Source: Salibacterium halotolerans
GTDB taxonomy: Bacteria > Bacillota > Bacilli > Bacillales > Marinococcaceae
DNA: 64,000 nucleotides
NCBI RefSeq assembly: GCF_900115625.1
Contig: NZ_FOXD01000001.1
Span: 1 to 64,000 of the forward strand
Direction: 5' to 3'
The stretch's first letter is position 1; each line of letters begins with the position of its first letter. This document shows positions 34,598 through 42,637 of the stretch, in pieces. Below the pieces are notes generated by a model. It was not told the origin of the DNA, searched no databases, and was given only the letters and a program-made list of their open reading frames with translations. The position numbers and the translations under genes were made by a program.

Positions 34598-34611
34598 TCT
34601 AAGCGTTTACA
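34598..34611. promoter_or_regulatory. Possible cre site
   Basis: Read on the minus strand, TGTAAACGCTTAGA matches 13 of 14 positions of the cre consensus. It lies about 40 bases before the adaptor promoter. Relevance to an efflux gene is uncertain and it could be chance. Confidence 0.3.
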
Positions 34612-34649
34612 GCCATAATGTGAAGAGTTTATGAACTTCAGTAAATGAG

Positions 34650-34678
34650 TTGACCCTTTAGTTCTTTTGCCTTATATT
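34650..34678 (+). promoter_or_regulatory. Promoter of the RND adaptor-permease operon
   Basis: TTGACC, a 17-base spacer and TATATT form a good housekeeping promoter. A second candidate with an extended -10 (TGATATAAT) ends at 34716. The leader to the gene (about 150 bases) contains a TATCTATG/CATAGATG hairpin at 34764-34794. Confidence 0.65.
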
Positions 34679-34870
34679 ACGAATAGTTAAGTTTTTAAAT
34701 AGTTATGTGATATAATTATTTATTGGAAAAACAGGAAGGGGATCTCTTATCGATGATGGAAACACGTTATCTATGATATCCTTTACCATAGATGCATAAT
34801 CATAATATCCGGGGCTGTACATGTTTTTTAAAACTTTAAAACTATTGGAGAGAATGGGGGAGACGGTGAA

Positions 34871-36550
34871 TTGAAGAGCCGCCTTAATTTGAAAAGACGA
34901 CTATCACATACATGGAAACTGTCAGCCGGCCTTCTGGTGATTATGGTGATCGCCGGGTGTTCGTCGGCTGAGGTGGGTTCGCAGCAGGAAGCCGTAACGG
35001 TGGAGACACAGGAAGCAGAGATAGGGGATCTCACAGGAGAGCGTATCGTGAACGCTACGACGCAGTCGCTCTCGGAAGTTTCTCTCACGCCTGAATTGAC
35101 CGCAGATGTCACAGAAGTGCTCGTGGAAGAAGGCGAGCAGGTAGAGCAGGGACAGGTACTGGCGCGGCTGGATGATTCTTCTTTGCGCAATACACTGCAG
35201 CAGGAGCGTGCTGCATTAGAGGCTGCCCAGAGTAATGTTGAGGTGTCTAAAGCCGGAGAAAGAGGAGCAGAAGCAAGTGTCGATCAGCAGCAGGCGGCGC
35301 TTGAGAATGCGAACCATTCCATCCGCCAGGCTGAAGAACAGCTCAACCGGGCACAGATTGATCTAGAGCAGGCCAGAGCGAACCGCTCAGATGAGATTGA
35401 GAATGCGGAACAGGCTCTGCAGACTGCCGAGCGGAATCTGCAGACCGCCAAAAATGAACGGAACCGCAGCCAGCAGCTTTATGACGAAGGTTTGATTTCA
35501 GAACAGGAGCTGGAGAACGCGAAGACCGCTGTGCAAGATGCACAGGACAGCGTAACGGAAGCGGAGAACAGTCTGGAACAGACCAGACAGGAATATAATA
35601 TCGAACAGCTGCAGTCCCAGGTGGAAACAGCGCAGTCCAATCTGCAGCAGGCGCGTGATTCCAAAAAGGAAATCCGGGCAAGAATTGAATCTTCAAACGC
35701 CTCTGTGGATGAAGCAGAGGGTAATACCGATAATGCCCAGGCCAGTGTAGAACAGCAGCGCCAGGCTGTGCAGCAGGCTGAAGAGAACCTTCAGGATGCT
35801 GTTGTGACAGCTCCCAGTTCCGGCAGGGTACTGACGGTGGCGGTGGATCCCGGGGAGTATTATTCCCAGCAGGAAGCGATGATAACCATTGGTGAAATGA
35901 ATACGCTCAATGCCACGGCAACCGTCACGGAAGAACAGTTGTCCAGTTTTGAAGAAGGGGCGGAGATGGATGTCCGTTTTCCTTCTATTGGAGAAACAAG
36001 AACCGGAACGGTAACCTATATCGCTGATTCTTCCAACGATAATGGTTTGTTTAACGTGGAAGTACAGGTGGAGAATCCTAATGGTGAACTGCGTTCCGGC
36101 ATATACGCAGAGATTCTGTTGTATGAAACGTATGTCTCAGACGGACTTCTTGTACCGACCAGCTCTGTGATAAACGTGGACGGACAGTCTTCTGTCTTCA
36201 TCCGTGAAGAAAATCAAGCGGTACTCGTACCGGTCGAAGTCGTGCGGGAAGAGTCCGATCTCACAGCTATTGAAGCAGATATAGAAGCAGGTACGCCTGT
36301 TATCACACGCGGACAGTACTTCCTGGAAGACGGAAGTGAAGTGCAGTCCCAGCAGGAAGTCGAAGAAAGTTCCCAGAATTCCTCCAGTGACTCCGGCAGT
36401 TCAGAAGAAGATGGATCCGGCGGGTCTGAAGAAGGAAACAGCGAAGAAAATCAGGAAAGCAGTAATGAAGAAAGTCAGCAAAACAATGCAGACTCATCCA
36501 GTTCAGAGAAAACGGCGCATGCCCCACTTAATGGAGGCATGACATCATGA
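34871..36550 (+). CDS. RND efflux adaptor (HlyD/MFP family) lipoprotein
   Basis: A 559-aa membrane fusion protein, longer than the usual 350-420 aa. It starts at TTG 34871 with GGGGGAG 8 bases upstream. The signal peptide ends in IAGC, so it is a lipoprotein. The order is: first half of the lipoyl domain (VLVEEGEQVEQGQVLARLDDS), about 190 residues of heptad coiled coil rich in Gln/Glu/Ala, second lipoyl half (VTAPSSGRVLTVAVDPGEYYSQ), beta-barrel and membrane-proximal parts, then a Ser/Glu/Asn tail. The stop overlaps the permease ATG by 4 bases. The very long hairpin could reach through a thick wall to the TolC-like partner; this is inference. Confidence 0.9.
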   Translation: MKSRLNLKRRLSHTWKLSAGLLVIMVIAGCSSAEVGSQQEAVTVETQEAEIGDLTGERIVNATTQSLSEVSLTPELTADVTEVLVEEGEQVEQGQVLARLDDSSLRNTLQQERAALEAAQSNVEVSKAGERGAEASVDQQQAALENANHSIRQAEEQLNRAQIDLEQARANRSDEIENAEQALQTAERNLQTAKNERNRSQQLYDEGLISEQELENAKTAVQDAQDSVTEAENSLEQTRQEYNIEQLQSQVETAQSNLQQARDSKKEIRARIESSNASVDEAEGNTDNAQASVEQQRQAVQQAEENLQDAVVTAPSSGRVLTVAVDPGEYYSQQEAMITIGEMNTLNATATVTEEQLSSFEEGAEMDVRFPSIGETRTGTVTYIADSSNDNGLFNVEVQVENPNGELRSGIYAEILLYETYVSDGLLVPTSSVINVDGQSSVFIREENQAVLVPVEVVREESDLTAIEADIEAGTPVITRGQYFLEDGSEVQSQQEVEESSQNSSSDSGSSEEDGSGGSEEGNSEENQESSNEESQQNNADSSSSEKTAHAPLNGGMTS

Positions 36551-39500
36551 ATCTTTCCAGTTGGTCGGTAAAGCGGCCCGTCGGTATTTTCATGGCCGTG
36601 GCTATGGTCCTTGTACTGGGTCTGGTTTCATTTCGGAATCTGGCAATTAACCTATACCCGGACATGGAACTTCCGTTTGCTGTGGTCACTACAAGTTATG
36701 ACGGGGCCGCTCCCGAAGATATAGAGGAAACCGTAACACAGCCGCTCGAGGATTCACTCAGTACCCTGGAAGGACTGGACACGTTGTCTTCCCAGTCTTC
36801 TTCAGGGTCATCGCTGATTCAGGTTCAGTTTGAATTCGGCACAGACCTCGATCAGGCGATGCTTGATATAAGGGAATCGATTGACGGTGCGTCAGCTCAG
36901 CTGCCGGAAGGAGCGGATGACCCTTCTGTCCTCAGTTTTGATCCGGATTCGCAGGCGATGATGTGGATTGGTATTTCCGGAGACACCGGGAATATGAATA
37001 TGCAGCAGCTGGCCCAGGAACGGATTCAGCCGCAGCTGGAGCAGGGCTCCGGTGTAGCCAGCGCCAGTATTGAAGGACTCGAAGAACGAGAAATTGAAGC
37101 CCAGCTCCGCATTGAAGATTTGAACCGGTATCAGCTGACAGCCGATGATGTCGTCAACGCCCTGAATGCAGAAAATGACTCCGGATCGGTCGGAGAAGTG
37201 CAGAGCGGGGGGCAGGACCTGCAGCTCCGGGTCGACGGGGAATTCACGTCGGTTGAGGACATTGAGAACACGCTCATTCCGCTCCCGGACGGCGGCAATG
37301 TCCAGCTCAGTGATGTGGCGGATGTCGTTGATACAGTTGCGGATAATTCATCAGAAACGTATGTAAACGGCAGCTCCTCTGTCATGTTTTCGATTATGAA
37401 GCAGTCAGATGCCAACACAGTGGAAGTGTCGCAATCTCTGACCGACATTGTGAACAACCTAAACAATAATGAACTGGGAGACGGGGCACAGCTTGAAATA
37501 GTCTATGATTCTGCGGATTACATAGAATCTTCCATTAATAGTGTGTTCAACAACCTGTTGTTTGGCGCTCTATTTGCTGTCCTTGTGCTTCTTGCCTTTC
37601 TACGCAGTGTACGCGCCACGATGGTCATTGCTATTTCGATACCTATTTCGATTGTGGCGACATTCACTCTGATGTATTTCACCGGGGAGTCCCTGAACAT
37701 TCTTACGATGGGGGGACTTGCGCTCGGGGTTGGTATGATGGTGGACAGTGCCATCGTTATTCTCGAAGGTATTTACAAGCATATTGAATACGGAAAATCG
37801 CGGAAAGAAGCTGCCATTGCCGGGGCAAAAGAGCTCGGAAGCGCGGTCGTTGCCTCGACGAGTACTACATTGGTTGTATTCCTGCCGCTTGTCTTTGTGC
37901 AGGGCATCTCGTCCGAGCTGTTCACACCGCTTGCCTTAACAGTTTCGTTTGCCCTGATTGCTTCCTTAATTGCAGCGCTGACGATCGTACCAATGTTTGC
38001 GTCCAAGTTCATTAAGGAAGAAAGTAAGAAACCGGATGAAAACAGCCGTTTCAACCGGCTGGGCCGCGCGGTGAACGACCGTTACCAGCGTATGCTGCGG
38101 TGGTCGCTGCGGTTCCGTAAGACGGTTATGCTTATGACGTTTGTGCTCGTGATAGGGTCGCTTGCCCTTGTTCCTGCTATCGGTGCGGTATTTATACCGG
38201 AATCCGACCAGGGTGAAATCGCGGTGAACGTGGAAACACCGGAAGCCTCCACGAAAGAAGAGACACGGCGCGCTGTACAGCAGGTTTGGAACATGCTTGA
38301 GCCGTATCAGGACAGTATTGATTCCACGTACAGCTCCCTTGGAGGAGGCGGCGGTGCCGCAGCAGCAGGAGGCGGCGGAGGCAGCAACACTGCTACCGTC
38401 AACATCTCGCTCGTCGATTCTTCCGAGCGGCAGATTGAGACGAGCGGCATGATTTCAGATCTGTCTGAACAGGCCGACCGGATTGCCGGCGCTGAGGTGT
38501 CCGTATCGAATGTCGCCTCCGGTGCGGCAGGAAGCGGTACTCCGATAACGGTAAGTATCAGCGGCCAGGAACAGGACGTTCTTCGGGACCTGGCGGAACA
38601 GGCTGTGTTTGAAGTAGAGAGTATACCGGGTACAATGAATGTTGAGAATTCTTCCGGAGAAGGAAGTCCTCAGCTTGAACTGAACATTGACCGGCAGCAG
38701 GCTTCTCAGTACGGTCTGACCTACCAGAATATTATGGGACAGGTGATGACGTCGTTTAACGGGCAGGTTGCGACCGAGTATAACGAAGAAGGGGAAGAAA
38801 TCTCTGTAGAGGTTATTCTGCCCGGAAGCGCCAGAGAGCAGATTTCCGACGTCCGTAATCTGACACTGACGGGAGCCCAGGGAGCCGGCGTTCCACTTGC
38901 CGCGGTAGCGGAACTGAACGAAACGACCGGACCTACCCAGATTACAAGAGAAGACTCCCAGCGCCAGATTGACATCACCAGTGATGTCGCTCCCGGCTAT
39001 GTGCTCGGCAGCGTATCCACCCAAGTGCAGGAAGCGATGAACAGCATGAATATGCCGGACGGCTATACCGTGGATTACGGCGGTGAGCAGCAGGATATGC
39101 AGGAAGCGTTCGGTGACCTCGGACTGGCGCTCGTTGCTTCTATCTTTCTTGTTTATGCCGTGATGGCGATTCAGTTTGAATCCTTTATTCAGCCTCTTGT
39201 TATCATGTTCTCGATTCCGGCTACGTTGATCGGTGTGTTACTTGGTCTGTTTATCACGCAGACACCGCTCAGTGTGACGGCCTTTATCGGGTTGATCATG
39301 CTGGCGGGAATTGTGGTGAACAACGCGATCGTACTCGTGGATTACATCAACCAGAGACGTTCCGATGGTCTCGAACGCGATGAGGCCATTATGGATGCAG
39401 GGCCATCCCGCCTCCGTCCGATTTTAATGACGGTGATGACAACGATCCTTGCAATGCTGCCGGTGGCTCTCGGCATTGGCGAAGGTGCCGAATCACAGGC

Positions 39501-39672
39501 GCCGATGGCGATTGTTATTGTCTTCGGGCTTGCATTCTCCACACTGTTCACATTGATTCTAATCCCTGTTGTGTACGCTTCGTCGGACAATATCGTGCTT
39601 TGGTTCAAGCGAAAAGCGGAAAACCGCCGGGAGAAGAAAAGGCTGAAAAAACAGCCGAAAGAAGAGATGTAA
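36547..39672 (+). CDS. RND-family efflux permease (AcrB/SwrC type)
   Basis: A 1041-aa resistance-nodulation-division pump with the expected twelve spans and two large external domains. N-terminal SVKRPVGIFMAVAMVLVLG and the LPFAVVTTSYDGAAPEDIEETVTQPLED porter region are typical. The proton-relay helix reads GVGMMVDSAIVILE, with Asp400 followed by Ser401 where hydrophobe pumps usually carry Asp-Asp. A glycine/alanine-rich insert (LGGGGGAAAAGGGGGS) lies in the second external domain near residue 605. It is coupled by a 4-base overlap to the adaptor. The closest described Bacillus protein is SwrC/YerP, which exports surfactin-like compounds; substrate here is unknown. Confidence 0.93.
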   Translation: MNLSSWSVKRPVGIFMAVAMVLVLGLVSFRNLAINLYPDMELPFAVVTTSYDGAAPEDIEETVTQPLEDSLSTLEGLDTLSSQSSSGSSLIQVQFEFGTDLDQAMLDIRESIDGASAQLPEGADDPSVLSFDPDSQAMMWIGISGDTGNMNMQQLAQERIQPQLEQGSGVASASIEGLEEREIEAQLRIEDLNRYQLTADDVVNALNAENDSGSVGEVQSGGQDLQLRVDGEFTSVEDIENTLIPLPDGGNVQLSDVADVVDTVADNSSETYVNGSSSVMFSIMKQSDANTVEVSQSLTDIVNNLNNNELGDGAQLEIVYDSADYIESSINSVFNNLLFGALFAVLVLLAFLRSVRATMVIAISIPISIVATFTLMYFTGESLNILTMGGLALGVGMMVDSAIVILEGIYKHIEYGKSRKEAAIAGAKELGSAVVASTSTTLVVFLPLVFVQGISSELFTPLALTVSFALIASLIAALTIVPMFASKFIKEESKKPDENSRFNRLGRAVNDRYQRMLRWSLRFRKTVMLMTFVLVIGSLALVPAIGAVFIPESDQGEIAVNVETPEASTKEETRRAVQQVWNMLEPYQDSIDSTYSSLGGGGGAAAAGGGGGSNTATVNISLVDSSERQIETSGMISDLSEQADRIAGAEVSVSNVASGAAGSGTPITVSISGQEQDVLRDLAEQAVFEVESIPGTMNVENSSGEGSPQLELNIDRQQASQYGLTYQNIMGQVMTSFNGQVATEYNEEGEEISVEVILPGSAREQISDVRNLTLTGAQGAGVPLAAVAELNETTGPTQITREDSQRQIDITSDVAPGYVLGSVSTQVQEAMNSMNMPDGYTVDYGGEQQDMQEAFGDLGLALVASIFLVYAVMAIQFESFIQPLVIMFSIPATLIGVLLGLFITQTPLSVTAFIGLIMLAGIVVNNAIVLVDYINQRRSDGLERDEAIMDAGPSRLRPILMTVMTTILAMLPVALGIGEGAESQAPMAIVIVFGLAFSTLFTLILIPVVYASSDNIVLWFKRKAENRREKKRLKKQPKEEM

Positions 39673-39677
39673 CAAAA

Positions 39678-39718
39678 TAGGCATAAAATCCCTGTACATC
39701 TTTGGGATTTTTGCCTAT
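39678..39718 (+). terminator. Terminator of the RND operon
   Basis: ATAGGCA/TGCCTAT outer and AAAATCCC/GGGATTTT inner stems with a T-run, right after the permease stop. Confidence 0.75.
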
Positions 39719-39758
39719 ACTACGTTTTACCCAGCAGAAAAAGGAGAGGTCTCGGCTT

Positions 39759-40205
39759 ATGATCAAGAAACGCAAGATACTGCTAACAGGAATTGCAGCG
39801 TTGGGATTGGCGGTTACCGCCGCCTGCTCCTCCGGGGACGGCTCAAGTGAGAGCAGCCAGAACAACGAGGAAACGTCACAGGAGCAGACGGAAAACCAAG
39901 ATCAGCAATCTGAAAGCGAGCAGCGCGCGGAAGAACAGCAGACGTCCACCGAACTCAATTCCAACAGCGACCTGAAGTCACAGCTCGAAAGTGAAGAGAG
40001 CGTGCAGGAAGCCACGGTGCAGGAAGTGAACGGTGAAAACGAACAGCAGGTCAACATTGATATTACGATTGCCTCCAACCAGGAGCTGACCGAAGAGCTG
40101 AAAACCACCTATTCCGATATGATCCGGCAGGTGTATCCGGATCAGAATGTGAGCCTTATCTACGCCAAAGGCGGCGAACTGCTCGAGCAGACCACACTTG
40201 AATAA
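39759..40205 (+). CDS. Small acidic lipoprotein of unknown function
   Basis: A 148-aa lipoprotein: signal peptide MIKKRKILLTGIAALGLAV, lipobox VTAAC, about 65 residues of Ser/Gln/Glu low-complexity spacer, then an 80-residue folded-looking domain (VQEATVQEVNGENEQQVNIDITIASN, EELKTTYSDMIRQVYPDQNVSLIYAKGG). AAGGAGAGG lies 9 bases before ATG 39759; the longer frame to 39702 is unlikely. It follows the RND operon after a terminator and shares the Gln/Glu-rich style of the TolC-like and adaptor proteins, so it may be an accessory of that pump. Family not recognised. Confidence 0.75.
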   Translation: MIKKRKILLTGIAALGLAVTAACSSGDGSSESSQNNEETSQEQTENQDQQSESEQRAEEQQTSTELNSNSDLKSQLESEESVQEATVQEVNGENEQQVNIDITIASNQELTEELKTTYSDMIRQVYPDQNVSLIYAKGGELLEQTTLE

Positions 40206-40218
40206 TCGACAGATAATG

Positions 40219-40260
40219 AACCCCCGTTCCTCCCGGTGATAGGGAGGAACGGGGGTTCTT
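40219..40260 (+). terminator. Strong terminator
   Basis: AACCCCCGTTCCTCCC and GGGAGGAACGGGGGTT form a 16-bp perfect stem followed by CTTTTCT, 14 bases past the lipoprotein stop. Confidence 0.88.
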
Positions 40261-40297
40261 TTCTGTATTGAAGAAGGAGAGAGTTGAGGTGGGGTGG

Positions 40298-40487
40298 AGA
40301 CACTAACGGATGAATATACTGCCGTAGTGTCTCCGGACGAAGCGTTTGTGGATACTATGAAACCTGTCCGGGAAAATAGTGTGCACCGGCAGTTATCATC
40401 AGCCATTAAGCCGCAATTTCACCGGAATATTGTCCACAAAAACAGATTCGGTGGATATTATTTCCTGAATACCATCATGTAGTGTCC
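40298..40487. repeat. Alternating inverted half-site array, copy A (diverged)
   Basis: Eight half-sites alternate in orientation and start at 40298 AGACACTA, 40325 TAGTGTCT, 40350 GGATACTA, 40377 TAGTGTGC, 40401 AGCCATTA, 40428 TATTGTCC, 40453 GGATATTA and 40480 TAGTGTCC. The steps are 27, 25, 27, 24, 27, 25, 27, identical to copy C2, although the sequence between has diverged and several half-sites have substitutions. The first two have changed together (AGACACTA with TAGTGTCT). It fills the gap between the small lipoprotein terminator and the FGE gene. No open frame is present. Confidence 0.8.
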
Positions 40488-40660
40488 GCCACGCAGCTTC
40501 ATCCAATATCATTGATCAATCGAAGCCGGGTCTCCACAGTAACTACTTGCAGTCCGACGTCTAATTGATTGGAAAGCGTGCAGGCGATAACGTACAATAG
40601 ACGAGCAGGAATCGTAACGAAAAGATGGTTCTATCCTATGAGAAGGGAGAGGTGTGTGTC

Positions 40661-41638
40661 ATGGAACATAAGGAAAATCAGAAGTCATGTTGTGCGGGAA
40701 GCCGCTCGATGGTAGATGTTGATTTTACGGCAAGCAGAAATGAGGAAAATATCGGTGTGCCGAGCGGGAACACAACGAGATTCCGTGATAAACTTCAGTA
40801 CATCCCGGGCGGGGAGTTTCTCATGGGCACTGATGATGAGGAAGGCTTTAAGGCAGATGGAGAGGGGCCTGTCCGAAAGGTGACCGTATCCCCTTACTAT
40901 ATCGATGCGTACACGGTGACCAACCGCGAATTCAGCAGATTTGTAGAAGAAACAGGGTACCGCACCGAATCAGAAGAATTCGGCTGGTCGTTTGTTTTTT
41001 ATTCTTTTCTGCCGGACAACCCAGGCGTGAAAACCCAGCAGCTCCCTGCCATTCCGTGGTGGTATGCGGTCGGGGAGGCGTACTGGTATCAGCCGGAAGG
41101 ACCGGGTTCTTCGATTGAAGATCGGATGGACCACCCGGTGATTCACGTATCATGGAATGATGCCGAAGCTTTCTGCCGGTGGGCAGGGAAACGTCTTCCC
41201 ACTGAAGCGGAATGGGAAATGGCAGCCCGCGGCGGATTGGAACAGAACCGCTATCCATGGGGAAATGAGTTGACGCCGGGCGGCGAACACTACTGCAACA
41301 TATGGCAGGGTACGTTTCCTGAAGAGAACACGCTGGAAGACGGATTTAAAGGAACGGCGCCGGCGCGGTCTTTCTCCGCCAATGGATATGGACTTTACAA
41401 TGTCTCGGGAAATGTATGGGAATGGTGTTCGGACTGGTTTGATACGTCGTATGAAAAGCGGGAGTCTATCAATCCAACAGGACCGGAAACAGGAGACGCT
41501 AAAGTAACACGCGGCGGCTCCTACCTGTGTCACTATACCTACTGCAACCGGTACCGGGTGGCGGCGCGCAGTTCCAACACGATCGACAGTTCGACAGGGA
41601 ATATGGGTTTCCGGTGCGCCGCTGATGCCAAAAACTGA
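40661..41638 (+). CDS. Formylglycine-generating enzyme (FGE)
   Basis: A 325-aa copper-dependent oxidase of the SUMF1/FGE family that turns the Cys of a CxPxR sulfatase motif into formylglycine. The N-terminal core LQYIPGGEFLMGTDDEEGF is followed by VTNREFSRFVEETGY, HVSWNDAEAFCRWAGKRLPTEAEWE and the C-terminal active site GGSYLCHYTYCNRYR with Cys290 and Cys295, the pair needed for activity. This separates true FGE from other FGE-fold proteins. ATG 40661 has GGGAGAGG upstream and is preferred to 40625. The Cys-type sulfatase it would activate is two genes downstream. No signal peptide, so it works in the cytoplasm. Confidence 0.93.
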   Translation: MEHKENQKSCCAGSRSMVDVDFTASRNEENIGVPSGNTTRFRDKLQYIPGGEFLMGTDDEEGFKADGEGPVRKVTVSPYYIDAYTVTNREFSRFVEETGYRTESEEFGWSFVFYSFLPDNPGVKTQQLPAIPWWYAVGEAYWYQPEGPGSSIEDRMDHPVIHVSWNDAEAFCRWAGKRLPTEAEWEMAARGGLEQNRYPWGNELTPGGEHYCNIWQGTFPEENTLEDGFKGTAPARSFSANGYGLYNVSGNVWEWCSDWFDTSYEKRESINPTGPETGDAKVTRGGSYLCHYTYCNRYRVAARSSNTIDSSTGNMGFRCAADAKN

Positions 41639-41688
41639 ACAATGGTCTTTTCCTCCGCAGAGAACTTCCAAACCAGGGAGGTATGCTC

Positions 41689-42456
41689 GTGAAAATTGAA
41701 GAGCTGATAAATACTAATTTTTCGAGTTTGAGTGAAGGAGAAAAGGAACTCGGCACCTTTATTCTGAACAACAAACAAGAAATCAGTGATTTAAGCATCA
41801 ACATGTTTGCCAGGAAAAGTTTAAGCTCTAAGTCTTCGATACTGAGGTTTGCACAGAAAATTGGGTTCAGCGGCTATACGGAAATGAAAAATTTCATGAA
41901 ATGGGAAACCGAACTCTTCGAGCACAATGTTACGCATAAAGACTTTGCCGACTCGTTAATTCAAAGCGTGGAGCAGACGGTAACGAATCTGATGAACATG
42001 GACCTGTACCAGGTCTGCCGGGCGATTGAAGACAGCTCGAATGTCTACGTGACGGGGACAGGCCAGCTTCAGCAGAACTGCGCCCAGGAATTGCAGCGGA
42101 TCTTTCTCGGTATGGGGAAAAACATGCAGATCGTCCCGCTCGATATTAATACGAACCTGTATCAGCTCGTAGTAGAGAGGATGACAGCTGAGGACATGAT
42201 GGTTGTTATTTCAGGCAGCGGTAACAACCCCGCTCTGAAAGAGGCCCTTCATATTCCTATGTTGAAAAACGTGAAAATTCTCGCGGTGACCGGTTCCTAT
42301 ACAAACTGGCTGATGAATCATGCTGATTATGGAATGCCTGTGTACAACGAAATCAATCCCGCTTCCATCAGTACATCAAGTGCCTTTCATAGCGCCATTG
42401 ATGTGTTGTCTTATCATTATTTTGAATACAAAAATAATCTGTTAAGCAGAAATTAG
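41689..42456 (+). CDS. RpiR/MurR-family transcription regulator
   Basis: About 255 aa: an N-terminal RpiR helix-turn-helix (LSEGEKELGTFILNNKQEISDLSINMFARKSLSSKSSILRFAQKIGFSGYTEMK) and a C-terminal SIS sugar-phosphate-binding domain (VYVTGTGQLQQNCAQEL, MVVISGSGNNPALKEAL). GTG 41689 has GGGAGG 7 bases upstream; ATG 41683 is too close to it. It lies between FGE and sulfatase genes, 50 bases after the former, and probably senses a sugar phosphate from a sulfated or beta-glucoside substrate. Confidence 0.9.
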   Translation: MKIEELINTNFSSLSEGEKELGTFILNNKQEISDLSINMFARKSLSSKSSILRFAQKIGFSGYTEMKNFMKWETELFEHNVTHKDFADSLIQSVEQTVTNLMNMDLYQVCRAIEDSSNVYVTGTGQLQQNCAQELQRIFLGMGKNMQIVPLDINTNLYQLVVERMTAEDMMVVISGSGNNPALKEALHIPMLKNVKILAVTGSYTNWLMNHADYGMPVYNEINPASISTSSAFHSAIDVLSYHYFEYKNNLLSRN

Positions 42457-42463
42457 GAAGAAA

Positions 42464-42505
42464 ACCCCGGACAGTCGGATGCACTCTACTGTCTGGGATT
42501 TTTTT
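42464..42505 (+). terminator. Terminator after the RpiR gene
   Basis: A CCCCGGACAGT / ACTGTCTGGG stem is followed by ATTTTTTT. It separates the FGE-RpiR transcript from the sulfatase transcript. Confidence 0.8.
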
Positions 42506-42531
42506 ATTGAAATGATAACGTTCCCAATCGG

Positions 42532-42546
42532 TGAAACCGTTTCCCA
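42532..42546. promoter_or_regulatory. cre/LacI-like operator before the sulfatase
   Basis: TGAAACCGTTTCCCA is close to the palindromic cre/LacI form, and GATAACGTTCCC lies 12 bases before it. Both fall in the promoter region of the sulfatase gene, suggesting sugar-dependent control. The match is imperfect. Confidence 0.4.
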
Positions 42547-42637
42547 CAAACCGTTGCAGCCCTTCTTTTTTGGGACATCTTCATGCATGATGGAAATACA
42601 TACACAGAACAGAGGCTGCATGGAAGGAGATAGACCA

